Part shown: in pieces, positions 59,212 through 64,000 of the stretch
Layout of the letters: each line of letters begins with the position of its first letter
Position numbering within the stretch: the stretch's first letter is position 1
Source of the DNA: JAZGGS01 sp963749485
Lineage (GTDB): Bacteria > Bacteroidota > Ignavibacteria > Ignavibacteriales > Ignavibacteriaceae
Assembly (NCBI GenBank): GCA_963749485.1
Contig: CAVVMV010000018.1
Span: 1 to 64,000 of the forward strand
Direction of reading: 5' to 3'
DNA length: 64,000 nucleotides
Position numbers and translations under genes: made by a program
The notes under the pieces: generated by a model
What the model saw: only the letters and a program-made list of their open reading frames with translations
Told to the model about the DNA's origin: nothing
Database searches by the model: none

Positions 59212-60997
59212 TTATACAAAATGCTTTGTTTCCGATTCGCTGTAGATCTTTTCAAAAAGATCCGGATATCTTTCTTTAATTATTCTTCTCTTAAGTTTTA
59301 ATGTTGGGGTAAGTTCACCTGTTTCAACAGACCATTCATCTTCAACTAAAGCAAACTTTTTAATTTGCTGCACTTTACCAAACCGCTCATTATACATTTC
59401 GATATCTTCCCAAATTCTGTTTTTCACATCAACCGAATTAACTACATCTTCTTTACTGGATAATATTTAATTTTTTAATCTTCGCCCAATCCAGAATAAA
59501 ATCAAATTTTGGAACGATCAGTGCTGCTGCAAAATTCCTGTTTTCACCAATCACCATTATCTGCTCAATGAATAGTGATTCTTTCATTTTATTCTCAATC
59601 GGCTGAGGTGCAACAAACTTCCCGCCCGAAGTTTTAAATACTTCCTTAACTCTATCGGTTATTTTTAGAAACCTTCCCTCAACCATTTCCCCAATATCAC
59701 CTGTATGAAACCATCCATCTTTATCTATAGCTTCTGCCGTATAGTCAGGTCGGTTATAATAACCCTGCGTTACATTTGGTCCCTTGCAAAGAATTTCACC
59801 ATTCTCAGCAAGCTTAATTTCAATACCCGGCATAGTTGGACCAACTGTACCTATGTAATAGTCACCTTTTTCGTAACGGTTGCTTGTTATTCCCGGGGAT
59901 GTTTCTGTTAAACCGTATGCTTCAATAATCGGAATACCAGCGGCGTTAAATATCCTGCCTAAACGGGGTTGAAGAGAAGCTGCACCGCTCATAATACCAA
60001 TTACTTCGCCTCCAAGTGCTTCTTTCCATTTTGAAAAAACTAATTTCCTGGCAACACCAAGCCGGATATTATAAAGTAATCCATTCTTTCCCTGGGGATG
60101 AAAATGATTGGCAAGATTTAATGCCCAACCGAAAATTGCTTTTTTGGCACCCGGTAATTCTCTCCCCTTTGCCATAATTTTATCGTAAACTTTTTCTAAA
60201 ACACGCGGTACGGTTGTAAAGAAATTTGGTTTAACTTCTTGCAGGTACTCTCCTATTTTATCGGTGCTCTCCACATAATGAACTGATGTACCGTTTGTTA
60301 GGTAATAATAAGAAGCAGTTCGTTCGAAAATGTGACAGAGTGGTAAAAAACTTATTACCTTATGATCTGAGCAGATAGGAAGAAATTGAGTTAATGATAT
60401 AACATTGCTAACAATATTTTTATGTGTTAGCATTACACCTTTTGGTGTACCGGTAGTGCCGGAAGTATATATTATAGTTACAAGTTTATCTTCAGTAATC
60501 GAATCTTTTATATCATTCAGTTTATCTTTAAGATTTACATCAGCCATATTAGTAACTTCACTCCAATGCCTTGCACCATCTACTTTATCAAAAGTGAACA
60601 CTTCTGCCGGGCTATTAACTCTGGTATTAACTCTTTTAACTTTATCCAGTAATTCTTTATCAGCTACAAAGACTAACTTTACTCCCGCATCATTAAAAAT
60701 AAACTCGTAATTATCCTCACTCATGTTAGGATAAAGCGGAACAATGATGGCACCAATTTGCAAAGAACCAATATCTATAAAATTCCACTCTGTTCTGTTA
60801 CCCGAAATGATAGCGATCTTGTCATCCTTTTTAATTCCCATTTTAAGTAATCCAAGACTCACGCTGTTTACAATTTCTATGCACTTATCGGTACTGAATT
60901 TCCTCCACTTTCCGCCCGCCTTATCGCAAAGTGCATCTTCTCGTGGATAACTCTTCTGCTGGTAAGATAAACTATCAAATAACCTGTTTTTATCCAA
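59212..60997 (-). CDS. fadD: long-chain fatty-acid--CoA ligase (frameshifted near the C-terminus)
   Basis: AMP-forming ligase. Frame 59453-60997: VTIIYTSGTTGTPKGVMLTH (P-loop), ISFLPLCHIFERTASYYYLTNGTSV, EAYGLTETSPGI, WFHTGDIGEM and FLKITDRVKEVFKTSGGKFVAP. A shift near 59455 puts the end (FALVEDEWSVETGELTPTLKLKRRII, with the catalytic Lys) in 59212-59427. Start is TTG at 60997; an ATG at 61012 would need a frameshift. Activates fatty acids for the beta-oxidation genes downstream, and is the first gene of that operon. Confidence 0.9.
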
Positions 60998-61076
60998 TAT
61001 CGGGGAAACTCATAGCTCACTCCATTTGGTTACTAATTATTAACTTTGAAAATAAAAACTTAAATAATAAAACACA

Positions 61077-61090
61077 AGCGAATTTTCGCT
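61077..61090. promoter_or_regulatory. dyad in the divergent fadD / regulator promoter
   Basis: AGCGAA-TT-TTCGCT, perfect 6-bp arms with a 2-base spacer, in the AT-rich region between the divergent beta-oxidation operon and its probable regulator. A plausible operator for that regulator; no second copy was found by eye. Confidence 0.4.
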
Positions 61091-61184
61091 AATAATGAAA
61101 TTTAGCTGTATTTTTATTTGCAATTTTTATATATTTTATCAGTATAAATGTGAAGCTATGATTATTCAGAATAAAACCGATAAA

Positions 61185-62694
61185 ATGAAACCAACAAAAA
61201 CTAATATTAAACTGATATTTGGATTAAAATTAAAACAGCTCAGGCAGGATAAAAATCTTTCACTCTCAGAGCTTGCAGTGAAAAGCGGTTTATCCGTTTC
61301 TTACCTTAATGAAATTGAGAGCGGTAAAAAATATCCCAAAGCAGATAAAATTGCAGTTTTGTCAGAAGCACTTAATGTTAATTATGACAAGCTTGTCTCG
61401 CTTAAAACTTTCGAGACATCTTGCTCCAATTGGTGATCTGCTGGATTCGAAAGTACTCGAACAGCTTCCTTTGGATCATTACGGAATTGATATAAACAAA
61501 CTGGTTGTTTTAATGGCTAACGCTCCTATGCAGCTAAGTGCGCTGGTTGCAACTCTGGTAGAAATGGCAAAGAGTTCTGAATTAAGCCAAAATAATTTTT
61601 CACGAACCGCTTTAAGAACTTATAAAGAATTAAATGAAAACTATTTTGGAGATCTGGAAAAAGCTGTAGAAAAATTTGTTGGCAAAATATAAATTCTCAA
61701 ATTCTCCTCCTGTGACTTATTCTGCTTTGCTAAATGTAATTAATAATCAATTTGGAATTACTGTTGATGAAAAGCTGCTGGACGATTACCCCGAACTATC
61801 AGAAATAAGAGCTATTTATATTCCTGGTAAAACAAATAAATTAGCGATCAACAAAAATTTAAACGATTCACAAAAGACATTTATCCTCGGCAAAGAAATT
61901 GCTTATCAATACCTTGGAATTACAGACCGATCAAACCTTTACTCATCTGCCAGGGTTGATTCTTTCGACCAGTTGCTTAACAATCTTAGGGCTTCGTACT
62001 TTGCAACTTCGCTAATGCTAAAAAGAGAAAATGTTCTCGCTGATCTCAGGCAGTTTTTCAAAATGAAAAAATGGGATAGCAATACTTTGCTCGAACTAAT
62101 TGATAAGTATAACGCAACGCCGGAAATATTTTTACAACGGTTTACAAATCTTGCTTCAAAGTTTTTAAATCTGAATAGTTATTTCTTTCTCAGGTTTAAT
62201 ACAGTTGAAGGTTCGGATGAATACCATCTTACCAAGGAGTTAAGACTTAACACTCTTGAAAATCCCAGGCGGCTACCAGAGTATGGAACATTACTGCAGA
62301 AGATGGATATCAATTGGAGTGCTTAAAAAACTGGAACAGAAAATAAAAGGTAGCGGATCGTATGACAAGTCTGTTGCGGGAGTGCAAATATCTGAATTCT
62401 TTGATTCCGGCGATCAATATTTCAGCATTTCCATTTCACGAAGAAACAGGTTAACAATAGGAAATAATATAAGTATAACAGTTGGATTTCTTATAAATGA
62501 TGATTTCAAGAAAAAGGTAAAGTTCTGGAATGATCAAAAAATTCCCGTGAAGATTGTTAATAACACTTGCGAGAGATGTACAATTACTTGATTGCAAGGA
62601 AAGAGTTGCACCAGCAGTTGTTGCCGAGCATGAAAAAAACATGACAGCTATAAAATCATCTATAGTGAAATTAATTAGCGAAGCACAAAGGTAA
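61185..62694 (+). CDS. XRE-family short-chain fatty-acyl regulator, ScfR/RamB-like (frameshifted)
   Basis: Pieces 61185-61436, 61309-61692, 61676-62326, 62256-62591 and a tail to 62694; four shifts, about 500 residues. HTH_3 domain (LKLKQLRQDKNLSLSELAVKSGLSVSYLNEIESGKKYP), a helical middle, an ImmA/IrrE-like region in which the metal-binding HExxH is replaced by GKEIAY, and a C-terminal Cys cluster NNTCERC...LLDCKERVAP. That order is the mark of the DUF2083-type short-chain fatty-acyl regulators. Divergent from fadD, so it probably controls the beta-oxidation operon. Start chosen at MKPTKTN; in-frame ATGs lie upstream (61095, 61158). Confidence 0.85.
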
Positions 62695-62828
62695 TTTATA
62701 GCTGTTCTTTATTCCATCAAACCTCCAATCTATAAAATCCTAAATGCCGATTGTAGTACCACACTTATAATAATATTAAATTTTATTTTGATATTTTTTA
62801 CATTAATAATATCAATCACTAATCAGCC

Positions 62829-63578
62829 TTGAAGAAAAACAGCTTTATAATTATTGCACATCGAGGTGAATCTTACGATGCACCCGAAAACACCCACGCA
62901 TCAATAAATTTGGCATGGAAAAGAAATGATGATGCGGTTGAAATTGATGTTCAACTTACAAAGGATGAAAGGATTGTTGTAATTCATGATAAATCAACTT
63001 TACGAACAGGTGGAAAGTTAAAAAGAATTTCATCAAACACTTATGACAATTTATCGCAGGTAGAGATAGGAAAATTTAAGGGTAGAAAATGGAAATATGA
63101 AAGAATTCCTTTGCTGGATGATGTGATAGATAAAGTTCCTGAAAATAAAATTCTGTTTATAGAAATTAAAAGTGATTACAGAATTGTTAAACATTTAAAG
63201 AATTTAATCAGGCAAAAAGGTGTAGAACCAAATCAAATTAAGTTTATTGGATTTGATATTAATACGATGAAATTAATAAAAATATCTTTGCCTGAGTTTG
63301 AATCGTATTGGATTATTGAAGGCAAACATTACAAATCAAAATCACTTCTTAAAAGTTCTGTTGAAAAATGTAAAGCAGCCGGGTTGGATGGTTTGGATGT
63401 ACAAGCAAGAAAATATCTGAATTCAGAAGTAATTAAATTCGTAAAAAATAATGGATTAAAAATTTACACATGGACAGTAGATGATCCGGTAAGAGCAAAG
63501 CAATTATATATTGATGGAATTGATGGGATAACTACAAACAGGGCGAGTTGGCTTAAGAAAAAACTAATCGATATATAA
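62829..63578 (+). CDS. glycerophosphodiester phosphodiesterase
   Basis: 249 residues, unbroken. GDPD TIM barrel: IIAHRGESYDAPENTHASINLAWKRNDDAVEIDVQLTKDERIVVIHDKSTLRTG holds the catalytic HRG...ENT and the E-x-D-V / HD pairs; KILFIEIKSDYRI and the end KIYTWTVDDPVRAKQLYIDGIDGITTN are also typical. Hydrolyses glycerophosphodiesters to glycerol-3-phosphate and an alcohol. No signal peptide, so probably cytoplasmic. The only start is TTG at 62829; no strong RBS. Confidence 0.9.
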   Translation: MKKNSFIIIAHRGESYDAPENTHASINLAWKRNDDAVEIDVQLTKDERIVVIHDKSTLRTGGKLKRISSNTYDNLSQVEIGKFKGRKWKYERIPLLDDVIDKVPENKILFIEIKSDYRIVKHLKNLIRQKGVEPNQIKFIGFDINTMKLIKISLPEFESYWIIEGKHYKSKSLLKSSVEKCKAAGLDGLDVQARKYLNSEVIKFVKNNGLKIYTWTVDDPVRAKQLYIDGIDGITTNRASWLKKKLIDI

Positions 63579-63611
63579 AATATTTATGGTAAGAATTGAA
63601 TAAATTCCATT

Positions 63612-64000
63612 ATGGATAAAATTATTATTGGCATTCACGGGCTTGGTAATAAACCGCCAAAATATCTTCTGGAAGAATGGTGGCGACTGTCAATAAATGA
63701 AGGTTTGAAAAAAATCAAGAGCCACTTTGCTGAGTATGATTTTGAACTTGTTTATTGGGCTGATTCTTTACATCCTGATCCATTAAATCCTTACGAAGAT
63801 GATGAAGATAGTGAATTGTACCTTAGCGAAAAATATGAGCCGGCAACTAAAGAAAAAAAAGTCAAATCAAATGGATATAAAGAAAATTTTATAAACTTTT
63901 TCAAAAAGCAGCGTGATAAAATATTATTTAATGAAACACTACATGTTAAATTCCCTTCACTTACTGATCTTATCATCAAACATTTTTTTAAAGATTTAGA
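63612..64000 (+). CDS. alpha/beta-hydrolase-like protein, N-terminal part (continues past the window)
   Basis: Open from the ATG at 63612 to the window end, 129 residues visible, no stop. It begins MDKIIIGIHGLGNKPPKYLLEEWW, where the buried strand plus H-G-x-G-N resembles the oxyanion-hole region of lipase-like hydrolases. Then come FELVYWADSLHPDPLNPYEDDEDS and a Lys-rich segment. The catalytic Ser would lie outside the window. Starts 33 bases after the phosphodiesterase, so possibly cotranscribed. Confidence 0.6.
   Translation, partial: MDKIIIGIHGLGNKPPKYLLEEWWRLSINEGLKKIKSHFAEYDFELVYWADSLHPDPLNPYEDDEDSELYLSEKYEPATKEKKVKSNGYKENFINFFKKQRDKILFNETLHVKFPSLTDLIIKHFFKDL

Noticed and set aside
61095..61184. 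N-terminal extension of the XRE regulator starting at 61095
   Set aside because: The extra 30 residues are Phe/Ile/Cys-rich and unlike HTH regulators; the family starts near MKPTKTN. The extension also starts only 4 bases after the probable operator.

Overview
The window looks like chromosomal DNA of an AT-rich, Gram-negative, non-photosynthetic member of the Bacteroidota/Chlorobiota side of the tree, most like Ignavibacteria. The evidence is the many secreted proteins ending in type IX secretion (T9SS) sorting domains of the 'QNYPNPFNP ... KVYDVLG ... SGIYFYQLKAG ... KKMLLLK' type, a Sec-type clade II N2O reductase, and an HYC_CC_PP-type copper-locus protein. Placement below phylum level is inference. 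I saw no rRNA, tRNA, CRISPR, transposase or integrase gene.

Layout. 1-19.5 kb: a battery of large secreted T9SS cargo proteins (FG-GAP/VCBS propellers, Ycf48-like and BNR-like propellers, a beta-helix, a V8/trypsin-like protease), plus two DUF4412-type secreted proteins and one unknown secreted protein. Short GC-rich palindromes sit between these genes and inside some of them. 19.6-25.2 kb: housekeeping genes (rlmB-like, lgt, hisS, a PTS-IIA protein, an aminotransferase, a methyltransferase). 25.3-34.3 kb: a copper/silver island (multicopper oxidase, heavy-metal-binding protein, CusA, CusB, CusC, HYC_CC_PP protein). 34.6-37.9 kb: an operon with an Rrf2 regulator, a NapH-like ferredoxin, a hemerythrin and an octaheme hydroxylamine-oxidoreductase-like cytochrome. 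38.0-40.1 kb: mobA, then two small unknown genes each followed by an integron-type attC site. 40.1-48.0 kb: a complete nos cluster (cytochrome c, nosZ, membrane protein, nosL, nosD, nosF, nosY, membrane protein, cytochrome c). 48.1-52.6 kb: a BrkB-like protein, purL, an exonuclease and a thioesterase. 52.7-62.7 kb: a fatty-acid beta-oxidation operon (fadD-fadN-fadA-fadE-dienoyl-CoA reductase) divergent from a ScfR-like regulator. 62.8-64 kb: a glycerophosphodiesterase and a partial alpha/beta-hydrolase-like gene.

How it fits together. The regulator/cytochrome operon and the nos cluster share a near-identical dyad upstream of their first genes, which suggests one Rrf2 regulon for nitrogen-oxide respiration and detoxification. 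The copper island would protect the cell from copper while it builds copper enzymes such as NosZ and the oxidase.

Quality warning. About half of the long genes, including single-copy housekeeping genes (hisS, purL), are broken by single-base frameshifts whose flanks still encode intact conserved protein. I read these mostly as uncorrected sequencing indels. I therefore annotate whole loci and name the breaks in each entry.
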